A DNA stretch of 47,488 nucleotides from an uncultured Bacteroidales bacterium. Its GTDB lineage: Bacteria; Bacteroidota; Bacteroidia; Bacteroidales; Bacteroidaceae. The stretch spans positions 1-47,488 of the forward strand of contig CACYYM010000021.1 in the NCBI GenBank assembly GCA_902778625.1. Reading direction: 5' to 3'. The notes beneath the pieces were generated by a model. It was not told the origin of the DNA and did no database searches. It saw only the letters and a list, made by a program, of their open reading frames with translations. This document shows, piece by piece, positions 1 to 5,814 of this stretch. A program made the translations under genes and the position numbers. Each line of letters opens with the position of its first letter. Position 1 is the first letter of the stretch.

Positions 1-65
1 TTTCTGCGTATTGCGTAGAAGTACAAATTATTGCTGTTTATTGCTGCAAAAAGCGGGCGAAAAAC

Positions 66-96
66 TTGCGTATGTCATTAATTTTTAGTACCTTTG
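66..96 (+). promoter_or_regulatory. Promoter of the small HTH gene
   Basis: TTG at 66-68 and TACCTTTG at 89-96 are separated by 20 nt, which fits the Bacteroidetes -33/-7 promoter. The -7 box ends only 4 nt before the ATG, so the transcript would be almost leaderless. Just upstream, TTATTGCTG is directly repeated at 28-36 and 38-46, a possible operator for self-regulation (inference). Confidence 0.6.
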
Positions 97-100
97 TAGC

Positions 101-280
101 ATGAAAGCAATGTACAAATATGAGTTGGCAAATGCCGCAGGAGTGAGCCGCGACACCTTTCGTCGCTGGCTGGGTTTGAACAGTGTTAAACTTGCCAAAA
201 TGGGCGTAAGCAAAAGAAGCCAGATGCTGCCTCCCCGAGCAGTTGAATGGGTCTGCAGGGAATACGGCATCGATTTGTGA
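101..280 (+). CDS. Small HTH protein (DUF4248-like)
   Basis: A 59-residue basic protein. The stretch YELANAAGVSRDTFRRWL looks like a recognition-helix segment of a helix-turn-helix, followed by LPPRAVEWVCREYGIDL. From memory, short proteins with this LPP-AV-CxxYGID ending accompany Bacteroidetes mobile replication modules; I place it near DUF4248 but cannot confirm the family. It probably binds DNA and may regulate the element. The start is the first ATG after the -7 box; a second ATG at 110 is possible because the transcript would begin close to 101. A gene-free stretch follows. Too short for most automated calls, but codon structure, promoter and stop are all consistent. Confidence 0.65.
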   Translation: MKAMYKYELANAAGVSRDTFRRWLGLNSVKLAKMGVSKRSQMLPPRAVEWVCREYGIDL

Positions 281-284
281 ACAG

Positions 285-311
285 GGAACACCAGGAACAC
301 GAGGAACACAC
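285..311 (+). repeat. GGAACA iterons, direct cluster 1
   Basis: GGAACA occurs at 285, 294 and 303, an exact 9-bp period (GGAACAnnA units). It sits just after the HTH stop codon. The same 9-bp iteron recurs inverted at 410-433 and direct at 5465-5488. Confidence 0.75.
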
Positions 312-409
312 AAAAACGAGACACAGAGTATTTCGCTATTATAATATCAAGGAAATAATTACTTATTTATATAATAATATATAGTCGGCGCATTTCTCTC
401 AAAAAAACT

Positions 410-433
410 TGTTCCTTTTGTTCCTTTTGTTCC
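410..433 (-). repeat. GGAACA iterons, inverted cluster 2
   Basis: TGTTCC occurs at 410, 419 and 428, again exactly 9 bp apart. This is cluster 1 in the opposite orientation, about 100 bp away across an AT-rich segment (about 345-385). Two facing iteron clusters around an AT-rich stretch are compatible with a replication origin or a regulator-binding region; neither is proven. It overlaps the upstream part of the promoter at 445-452. Confidence 0.7.
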
Positions 434-452
434 GAATTTTTTCGTAACTTTG
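427..452 (+). promoter_or_regulatory. Promoter-like box upstream of a gene-free stretch
   Basis: TAACTTTG at 445-452 matches the -7 consensus; a TTG at 427-429 is 15 nt upstream, shorter than usual. No convincing gene follows for 400 nt. A 27-codon frame starting at ATG 471 is the only thing it could translate. Confidence 0.5.
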
Positions 453-557
453 CTCGCAGAAAACATAATAATGCGGATAAGAAAAGAGCTATTATGCTTT
501 TATTTTCAGGCTTGCCGCTTGTTTAATTACGGCAGGTCTGTTCTGTGCATATAGGTG

Positions 558-595
558 TATGCGTCTGACTTTCAGGCGCATATGTTGTTTTTGGG
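558..595 (+). ncRNA. Strong hairpin, possible end of a small RNA
   Basis: TATGCGTCTGA (558-568) pairs with TCAGGCGCATA (572-582) with one G-T pair and a 3-nt loop; a T-rich stretch (583-592) follows. Together with the promoter box at 445-452 this could bound a roughly 130-nt untranslated RNA, or be a leader terminator. A further TACCTTTG box lies at 610-617. The region 281-888 holds no gene I can support. Confidence 0.4.
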
Positions 596-730
596 CGCTC
601 AGTTTTTCATACCTTTGTGGGCTCGGAATCTTGCTGATGCGTTGGAAAAAAGCAGATATGATGCGAGAAATGCTCTGCCAGGTTGTTAAATGTGTTGAAA
701 AAAAAATAACGAAAATTCCTTCGATTTTAC

Positions 731-761
731 TTGCAGAATTTCGAAAAACCACCTACTTTTG
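731..761 (+). promoter_or_regulatory. Promoter of the 889-1740 gene group
   Basis: TTG at 731-733 and TACTTTTG at 754-761 are 20 nt apart, a good Bacteroidetes promoter. Transcription would start near 767 and give a leader of about 120 nt before the ATG at 889. Confidence 0.6.
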
Positions 762-888
762 CACTCAGGTTTTGATACCACAAAGTTTACTGCACAACGA
801 GGTCGCGGACTTGGTCTGTGATAGGATTGCTTTGGGCCGAAACTAAGGGATAACAAACTAAATATTAACAACTTAAACCCACCCCAAA

Positions 889-993
889 ATGGATAAGAAA
901 TTTAATTTCAATGAGTTGGCGCGTGATGCGCGTCGTGCGCTCGACGAGGAGCGCGAGTGTTTAACTGAGATGGCAAGGAAGGTGGATGAGTAA
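889..993 (+). CDS. Short protein of unknown function (34 residues)
   Basis: A 34-codon frame, ATG to TAA, rich in charged residues (starts MDKKFNFNELARDARRAL), predicted as one amphipathic helix. No recognised family. Its end overlaps the next start in the arrangement ATGAGTAA (986-993), which suggests translational coupling. The position in a tightly packed run of small genes behind a good promoter is the main reason to call it real. Confidence 0.5.
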   Translation: MDKKFNFNELARDARRALDEERECLTEMARKVDE

Positions 994-1285
994 ACTGGTG
1001 GCTAGCATGGCGAAGAAGTCGACGGAAGACAATGTCGTCAAGTTCATCCGTGTCTTCGTGAACAAGTCGAAGCACAAGACGGCCAAGAAGCGCACGCTCA
1101 TCAAAGAGATGGTGCTGGAGTTCACCTATGCGAACGGGATTGTTCTGCCCGACGATTTGATGGCGACGATTTATGCCCTCGACGACGAGCAGGAAGTGCC
1201 GACCGAGGTGCACAACCACTTCGAGGCTGGCTCGAACTCGCAGGTGTTCAACGAGAGGGTAGTTGGGACTTTTAGGGGCGTATGA
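986..1285 (+). CDS. Unknown protein with C-terminal FEAGSN motif
   Basis: 99 residues, lysine-rich N-terminal half, no recognised domain. The C-terminus carries HFEAGSNSQVFNERVVGTF, closely matched by the N-terminus of the next protein (NFEAGSNCQVFNAPISG). The start overlaps the stop of the 34-residue gene by 8 nt, and the stop overlaps the next start as ATGA, so the three genes form a translationally coupled set. The basic character fits nucleic-acid contact, but I do not assign a function. Confidence 0.65.
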   Translation: MSKLVASMAKKSTEDNVVKFIRVFVNKSKHKTAKKRTLIKEMVLEFTYANGIVLPDDLMATIYALDDEQEVPTEVHNHFEAGSNSQVFNERVVGTFRGV

Positions 1286-1740
1286 CTATGGAAGAGGGAA
1301 GAAATGTGACGAACAACTTCGAGGCTGGCTCAAATTGCCAAGTCTTCAATGCTCCAATTAGCGGTTGCGTGTTTGCCATGCCTGGCTCGAACGTGACGCA
1401 ACAGAACACCCCAGCCGCTTCGCAAATCTCAGGGGGAGTGCTGAGCGCAGGACAGCTGGCCTGTGCCCTGAAAGAATGCAAGCCCTTTATCTGGGGAAAC
1501 GCTGCATACAGCATCCCCTTTTGCGTGTGCAGGGACTTGTACCATTTGACGAGCAACGCCAGTCTCTTCGAGCGTATGCTGGCAGAAGCAGGCATTGAAA
1601 TCCCAGACGGCACCATCAACAACGCGATGAGCCGAAACCCCTGGATGAAACTCCACATAGAGAAATGGGGGCAACAGGGCGCAATGGAGAGGGTGCTGAA
1701 ACTGAGAGACAAATTCATCCAAGAGATGGAGAAGGAATAA
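1282..1740 (+). CDS. Unknown protein with N-terminal FEAGSN motif
   Basis: 152 residues. Residues about 11-37 hold NNFEAGSNCQVFN then GCVFAMPGSNVTQQ. I recall similar Bacteroidetes accessory-element proteins with an 'FxxGSNCQVFNGxxxGCVFAMPGS' start but know no function. The C-terminal part (MSRNPWMKLHIEKWGQQGAM and a charged helix) looks helical. The gene starts inside the previous stop (ATGA) and is closed by a strong terminator 45 nt downstream, so it ends the first operon of the module. Alternative: a structural or regulatory phage-type protein. Confidence 0.65.
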   Translation: MTMEEGRNVTNNFEAGSNCQVFNAPISGCVFAMPGSNVTQQNTPAASQISGGVLSAGQLACALKECKPFIWGNAAYSIPFCVCRDLYHLTSNASLFERMLAEAGIEIPDGTINNAMSRNPWMKLHIEKWGQQGAMERVLKLRDKFIQEMEKE

Positions 1741-1785
1741 GCCGAAGCGTAGAAAAAGGTGTAGAACCTGTAGGAAAACCTTGAG

Positions 1786-1819
1786 AGGTGCATGAAGAAA
1801 TTTCGTGCACCTTTTTTTA
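1786..1819 (+). terminator. Rho-independent terminator
   Basis: AGGTGCATGAA (1786-1796) pairs with TTCGTGCACCT (1802-1812), followed by a T run to 1818. It closes the 889-1740 genes immediately before the next promoter. Confidence 0.85.
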
Positions 1820-1824
1820 TGCCG

Positions 1825-1985
1825 TAACTTTGCAGCAGAATCAAGAGACAAAGCCTCTTTAGCATAGAAACCGGGCCCGTTTCTCTGCAAGAGCTGACGC
1901 TCAAGATTCTGCTGCGAGTCTGCTCACGCTCGACCATTAGAGAACAAGTTCTCATGGTACTCGCTAAACCGCAGACTTGCAGCAG
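1825..1985 (+). promoter_or_regulatory. Promoter and structured leader with competing stems
   Basis: TAACTTTG at 1825-1832 is a -7 box; no clear -33 TTG. The following 200-nt leader is packed with inverted repeats. GCAGCAGAATC (1832-1842) pairs with GATTCTGCTGC (1905-1915). CTGCTGCGAGTCTGC (1909-1923) pairs over 15 positions with GCAGACTTGCAGCAG (1971-1985), one being G-U. The two stems share 1909-1915, so they exclude each other, as in an attenuator. Inside them lie AAGAG/CTCTT (1843-1859), AGAAAC/GTTTCT (1866-1884) and ACCAT-GAGAAC/GTTCTC-ATGGT (1933-1958). No known riboswitch class was recognised. Confidence 0.6.
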
Positions 1986-2038
1986 TCAATCCGGAACGAC
2001 AAGCAAATTCAAGTTTAACACACCAAAAACAAAACATT

Positions 2039-2323
2039 ATGATTTTACAAGCAAAAATAGCAAAAGTCGATGATGTCAAAAAGGGCACATCGGACACTAC
2101 AGGTAAAGAATGGGCGCAGCGCCGTGTCTTACTTTCTTTCAACGACGAAGAAGGAGATGAATACATCTCAGTCGGTGTTGATGAAGACATCTGGGAAAGC
2201 TTAGGGTTGCAAGAGGGCCAAGAGGCGACAGTGCGCTTGAAATTCTACACAAGAAAACAAATGTCGGGCTATGTTACAAACATTGCCAAGTTCATTAACC
2301 CTCAAAACGCTCAAGCCTTATGA
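2039..2323 (+). CDS. OB-fold-like protein (DUF3127-like)
   Basis: 94 residues, with a beta-strand-rich pattern (MILQAKIAKVDDVKKGTS, then RRVLLSF, EYISVGV, ATVRLKFYTR). It resembles small Bacteroidetes OB-fold proteins of the DUF3127 type, which are related to single-strand DNA-binding folds; this assignment is from overall pattern, not a decisive motif. It is the first gene after the structured leader and its stop overlaps the next start (ATGA at 2320). In front of a primase-like and an ATPase gene, a single-strand DNA-binding accessory role is a reasonable inference. Confidence 0.6.
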   Translation: MILQAKIAKVDDVKKGTSDTTGKEWAQRRVLLSFNDEEGDEYISVGVDEDIWESLGLQEGQEATVRLKFYTRKQMSGYVTNIAKFINPQNAQAL

Positions 2324-2598
2324 AGACGTTAGTAGAAAAGGTGGACATTTCCATCACGACCATCAAGAACGCTCTGCCGCAGGAAAAACCAGAGAATGCG
2401 ACCGTCATCGTCGGTGAGAGCAAAAGCAAACGCATCATGCAAGGCAGGCGCTGCGCGGTGTACTGGAACCCCGAAAAGGAACGATTCAAGATCTGCATCT
2501 CCGTCCCTCCCACTAAAGCGGCTGCCGTCGTGGCCGAATGCGATTTCGAAGAATGTATGAAAGTTATTTGCAGGAGGATGTCTTCAATTCAAAATTAA
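2320..2598 (+). CDS. Unknown 92-residue protein
   Basis: Starts at the ATGA overlap with the OB-fold-like gene, so it is translated from the same message. Residues about 8-70 alternate beta-type segments (VDISITTIKNALP, CAVYWNP, FKICISVPP) before a Cys-containing helix. No family recognised. Between its stop and the next start lies the low-complexity spacer TTCAAAATTAATTAATTC, a type of short repeat seen at several gene borders in this window. Confidence 0.55.
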   Translation: MKTLVEKVDISITTIKNALPQEKPENATVIVGESKSKRIMQGRRCAVYWNPEKERFKICISVPPTKAAAVVAECDFEECMKVICRRMSSIQN

Positions 2599-2615
2599 TT
2601 AATTCAAAATTCAAA

Positions 2616-3257
2616 ATGGATATGAATAATAATTATAGTCCGTGCGATTTCGTTTGGAAGGCTCGCGACAACCAGCCGAAGCCTTTGACCCGAGAGCAGT
2701 TCCTGTCGTTCCTGAACGGCTCGGACGTGAAACTGATAACAGAAAAGGTTCGCATGCACGACGCGCAATCCGAGGTGCATAAGTTGTTTCTCCCAGCCGT
2801 GACGTGGCAAGCCCGATTCGACGGCAAGCTGCGCAATGATGCGAACGCCCAGCCGACTGGCTTCTTCTGCCTCGATGTGGACATCCACCACGAACCAAAG
2901 TTCAAAGATCTGTGGGTGCAAAGCGGACAAGATGCTGCTTTCTTCTGGGCAGAAGAGGAAGCGAGGGAACGTGCAAAGCGTTGGGCGCGAATGCAACAGG
3001 AAGAGGATAGCGACATTTCGTCACATGGTCTCGGAATTGTTGGCATTCATGTCAGCCCGTCCGGAACAGGCGTGCACGTCATTGCCAATTGCCATGAGAG
3101 TTGCAAGTCGATTGCCGAGAACCAGGCTCGCCTGGCACGTCTGCTCGGCACAGAGTACGACGAGGTTTGCAAAGACTGGGCACGAATCTTTTTCCTAACC
3201 CCGAAGGAGGATTGGACATACTTAGACATCGACAGCATCTTCGATGAAGTCGAGTAA
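2616..3257 (+). CDS. Primase-like protein, BT4734/VirE-N type
   Basis: 213 residues from the ATG at 2616; an upstream in-frame ATG at 2538 would lie inside the previous gene and read through the AT-rich spacer, so it is rejected. The motif GFFCLDVDI (a DxD) and later HVSPSGTGVHVIAN match the two hallmark blocks of the BT4734-like N-terminal domain, which resembles archaeo-eukaryotic primases (DxD metal ligands; a glycine-rich strand with His). In many Bacteroidetes proteins this domain is fused to the ATPase encoded 300 nt downstream; here they are separate genes. It probably primes replication of the element (inference). Confidence 0.75.
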   Translation: MDMNNNYSPCDFVWKARDNQPKPLTREQFLSFLNGSDVKLITEKVRMHDAQSEVHKLFLPAVTWQARFDGKLRNDANAQPTGFFCLDVDIHHEPKFKDLWVQSGQDAAFFWAEEEARERAKRWARMQQEEDSDISSHGLGIVGIHVSPSGTGVHVIANCHESCKSIAENQARLARLLGTEYDEVCKDWARIFFLTPKEDWTYLDIDSIFDEVE

Positions 3258-3296
3258 TTCAAAATTCAAAATTAATTAACTCAAAATCAAAGTAAT

Positions 3297-3563
3297 ATGA
3301 AAACAGAAGAACAAAAAACCAAGGAATGGGCGGACAAATCCGCAAAAGAATGTTATAAGTTAAGAGATATTCTCGAAGACGCAATTCCCGAACAGACGCA
3401 TAGCGCAGTAGTGATTTTCGCAGCACAAATGTTGCTTTCCGAAGCTATTGCACAGGCCGCCACAAGCAAAAACGCCGCGCGTATTATCCTTTCCGACATT
3501 TGGGGACTGCTCAAAAAGGACACTCGTGAATGGTGCGAACTTTTAAAGAAACCCAGAAGATGA
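3297..3563 (+). CDS. Unknown helical 88-residue protein
   Basis: Mostly helical and charged at both ends, with an alanine-rich centre (VVIFAAQMLLSEAIAQAATS) that could pack as a helical hairpin. No family recognised. It lies between the primase-like and ATPase genes and overlaps the ATPase start as ATGA (3560-3563), which argues for coupled expression of the two proteins. Confidence 0.55.
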   Translation: MKTEEQKTKEWADKSAKECYKLRDILEDAIPEQTHSAVVIFAAQMLLSEAIAQAATSKNAARIILSDIWGLLKKDTREWCELLKKPRR

Positions 3564-5293
3564 AAAAACAAAGAACAATTCTATCTAAGACGGAGGCGGC
3601 ACCAAGTGCCGCTCCCGTCCAAGGAAAGCCTTCGGCCTCTTTCCCCGACAACTACAACGGTATCCCTTATGGGGTGATTATCAATAGCCTCTTGGCAACC
3701 TTCGGCTTCGTGGACGGCTTCGTGCCCGAGGGCGCAAGGAACACGACACTCTACCGGCTGGCTCGCCAACTGCGCTACATCTGCGACTTCAATCCCGCAT
3801 ACATTCGGAGCGTCGTGCCCGATTGGGGATTGACCGACGAGGAAATAAACCAAACCATCCAATCGGCTGTCAACTCCACACGAGCAACCGACATGCCATA
3901 CGAACTAAGACACACCATCTATGAAATCACCAAGCCCGACCTCAGTACTGCTGCCAAGCGGCAGGAGTACCTCCAGCGGCTCAACCCGCTTCCAAAGAAC
4001 ATGCCGTTTCTTATGCGGTACATTCATAAACGTTATGGCCGCAATGGCAGGAGCGCTCTTGTTGCCGCCCTTCCTATGCTCGGGACTCTTCTTGGGCGTT
4101 TTGAAAGCAAGTACCTCGATGGCCGAAAGCATCGCCCGGTCTTTATGGTGGTCGTGGCGGGTCATGCAGGAAGCGGCAAGGGCTTTATCGCAGATATGCA
4201 GGAATGGCTCCTGAAGCCCATCCTCGAAGAGGACGAAAAAGGCCGCGAAGCCCTCGAAGCCTATGCCCGCGAGCGCGAGAAGAAGAAAGGTGCCAAGCAG
4301 CTGCCCGACAAACCCATGCCCTGCATGCGCGTCATCTCGGCAACCAGCTCGAACGGTATGCTTCTGGAACGAGCGAAGGCAAGCCTCGGGCAACCGCTTT
4401 GCGTCATTACAGAAGAGATTGACGAAAGCAGCCGAGCCAATCGCAACGGGGCTTGGGCCGACAAGAGCGACATCTACCGCAAGGCATTCGACGGTGCAAC
4501 TTGGGGGCAGGACTACCTGACCTATAGCGGCTCGGTACACATCTTCGTCAACCTCGTGTTCGCCGGCACCTATTCGTCCGTGCGCAACTATTTCAGCAAC
4601 GTGGAAAACGGCCTCATGACCCGATTCTTCTTTACCGAAATGGCACGCGACCTCGGGCATAACGTAGAGGTGCGCTGGGACAAAGAGACGAAGGAGGACA
4701 AGCAGGCACGCGACCTCGTGCAAAGCCTCTACGAGCAGGGCAGCACCATCGACATCCCTGCGCCCGAGAACATCATCTCGTTCGGTTTGCCGAAAGCCAA
4801 AAAAGCCGCATACGACTTCAACGAAGAGAAGATTCAGGAATGGGAAGCCAGCGGCCCCGACGAAGACCATCGCGACAACGCCATCGACCTCTTGCGCAGA
4901 CGAGCAGCCGTAACCATCTTCCGAGCCTCGCAGATCATGTACGCCCTGGAAGGAGGCAAGGAAACGGCACGAGGCGGAGAAATGGCGCGCTGGTACGGCA
5001 ACGAAGCGTTCCTGAACCAGTACATCATGTTCGCCGACCAAATCAACGACGTGGCCCGCGCCAACAACGCCATCCAGCGCAAGCAAGACATAGCCGCCAG
5101 CCGCGTAGCAAGGACGAACGCCCTGTTCCGCCTGCTCGATCAGTTGCCCGAGGAGTTCACGTTGAAAGACATTAAGAATGTCATGAAAGACGACGGAATG
5201 GCAACCGACGGAGCAACAACATATATCACCCGAATGGAACGACGGGAAATGATAATGCGCACGCCCGACGGATTCAAGAAACTCATCTCGTAG
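3560..5293 (+). CDS. PriCT/DUF3987-type P-loop ATPase, helicase-like
   Basis: 577 residues from ATG 3560, chosen because it overlaps the preceding stop as ATGA; an ATG at 3530 in the same frame lies inside the previous gene. Residues about 45-115 (EGARNTTLYRLARQLRYICD ... WGLTDEEI) resemble the primase C-terminal segment. A Walker A, AGHAGSGKG, follows at about residue 205, and a Walker B-like CVITEEIDE at about 295. The C-terminal 60 residues look like a winged helix. The family is typical of Bacteroidetes phage and plasmid-like elements. With the separate primase-like protein it likely forms the replication or unwinding machinery of the element. Confidence 0.8.
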   Translation: MKKQRTILSKTEAAPSAAPVQGKPSASFPDNYNGIPYGVIINSLLATFGFVDGFVPEGARNTTLYRLARQLRYICDFNPAYIRSVVPDWGLTDEEINQTIQSAVNSTRATDMPYELRHTIYEITKPDLSTAAKRQEYLQRLNPLPKNMPFLMRYIHKRYGRNGRSALVAALPMLGTLLGRFESKYLDGRKHRPVFMVVVAGHAGSGKGFIADMQEWLLKPILEEDEKGREALEAYAREREKKKGAKQLPDKPMPCMRVISATSSNGMLLERAKASLGQPLCVITEEIDESSRANRNGAWADKSDIYRKAFDGATWGQDYLTYSGSVHIFVNLVFAGTYSSVRNYFSNVENGLMTRFFFTEMARDLGHNVEVRWDKETKEDKQARDLVQSLYEQGSTIDIPAPENIISFGLPKAKKAAYDFNEEKIQEWEASGPDEDHRDNAIDLLRRRAAVTIFRASQIMYALEGGKETARGGEMARWYGNEAFLNQYIMFADQINDVARANNAIQRKQDIAASRVARTNALFRLLDQLPEEFTLKDIKNVMKDDGMATDGATTYITRMERREMIMRTPDGFKKLIS

Positions 5294-5463
5294 TCGACAA
5301 CAGGAACGCTGCGATTAAGCGAGAGCAGAGACAAACTGGTTTGACTATGCCGAGCACGAGCAGCGTCGACGAAGTCAACAACAGGAACGCTGCGATTAAG
5401 CGAGAGCAGAGACAAACTGGTTTGACTATGCCGAGCACGAGCAGCGTCGACGAAGTCAACAAC
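5293..5463 (+). repeat. 81-bp tandem repeat, two copies plus start of a third
   Basis: Positions 5293-5373 and 5374-5454 differ at only about one base (5296 versus 5377); the third copy breaks off after about 9 nt. Each copy contains CGCTGC and GCAGCG about 50 nt apart and the small palindrome AAACTGGTTT. It begins on the last base of the ATPase stop codon. The unit is 27 codons long but is stopped in the ATPase frame, so it is not an obvious protein extension. Confidence 0.9.
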
Positions 5464-5464
5464 A

Positions 5465-5488
5465 AGAACAACAGGAACAACAGGAACA
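5465..5488 (+). repeat. GGAACA iterons, cluster 3
   Basis: AGAACA at 5465, GGAACA at 5474 and GGAACA at 5483 keep the 9-bp period of clusters 1 and 2. Same orientation as cluster 1, so the two direct clusters flank the whole gene set. Confidence 0.7.
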
Positions 5489-5518
5489 TTGTTATAAAAG
5501 ACACAATGCCAACGTAAT

Positions 5519-5556
5519 TAACAAGCCTTGCAAACAGATTGCTGGGCTTGTTTTTT
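5519..5556 (+). terminator. Rho-independent terminator
   Basis: AACAAGCC (5520-5527) pairs with GGCTTGTT (5545-5552), followed by T residues to 5556. It separates the accessory module from the tRNA gene. Confidence 0.8.
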
Positions 5557-5585
5557 GTGTTTTTAACAATTTTTTCTGTCTTTTC

Positions 5586-5616
5586 TTTGTTGTTTGGTTA
5601 AAAAAGTGTAACTTTG
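5586..5616 (+). promoter_or_regulatory. tRNA-Leu promoter
   Basis: TTTG at 5586-5589 and TAACTTTG at 5609-5616 with 19 nt between; the tRNA begins 13 nt downstream. Confidence 0.75.
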
Positions 5617-5628
5617 TGGCGGATATAT

Positions 5629-5710
5629 GCGCTTGTGGTGGAATTGGTAGACACGCCAGACTTAGGATCTGGTGCCGAGAGGCGTGTAAGTTCGAGTCTT
5701 ATCAGGCGTA
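5629..5710 (+). tRNA. tRNA-Leu (anticodon TAG)
   Basis: The acceptor stem GCGCTTG pairs with CAGGCGT (two G-U pairs) with discriminator A at 5710. The anticodon arm is CCAGA-CTTAGGA-TCTGG, so the anticodon is TAG, reading CUA. A long variable arm (GCCGAGAGGC region) marks a class II tRNA, and the T arm contains TTCGAGT. CCA is not encoded. It lies directly right of the accessory module, a common place for integrated elements, but I find no duplicated tRNA end inside the window. Confidence 0.95.
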
Positions 5711-5814
5711 CACTCCCCATGGGAAGCAATTCAAAATTCATAATTCAAATTTGAAGGTTGAAAGCTTTTTAAGGTAAAAGGATTAATAAGTTAATGATTA
5801 AAGTTAAAAGGACA

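Noticed and set aside
471..554. 27-codon frame after the promoter at 445
   Set aside because: Too short and featureless to call; kept only as an alternative reading of the possible small RNA.
559..846. 95-codon plus-strand frame
   Set aside because: It starts inside the hairpin stem, has no family-like features, and runs across two promoter boxes; better explained as non-coding.
2538..2615. N-terminal extension of the primase-like protein from ATG 2538
   Set aside because: It lies inside the previous gene and reads through the TTCAAAATT spacer; the ATG at 2616 is a better start.
5465..5628. Attachment site repeat of the tRNA-Leu end
   Set aside because: I looked for a second copy of the tRNA 3' part in the left region and saw none within the window.
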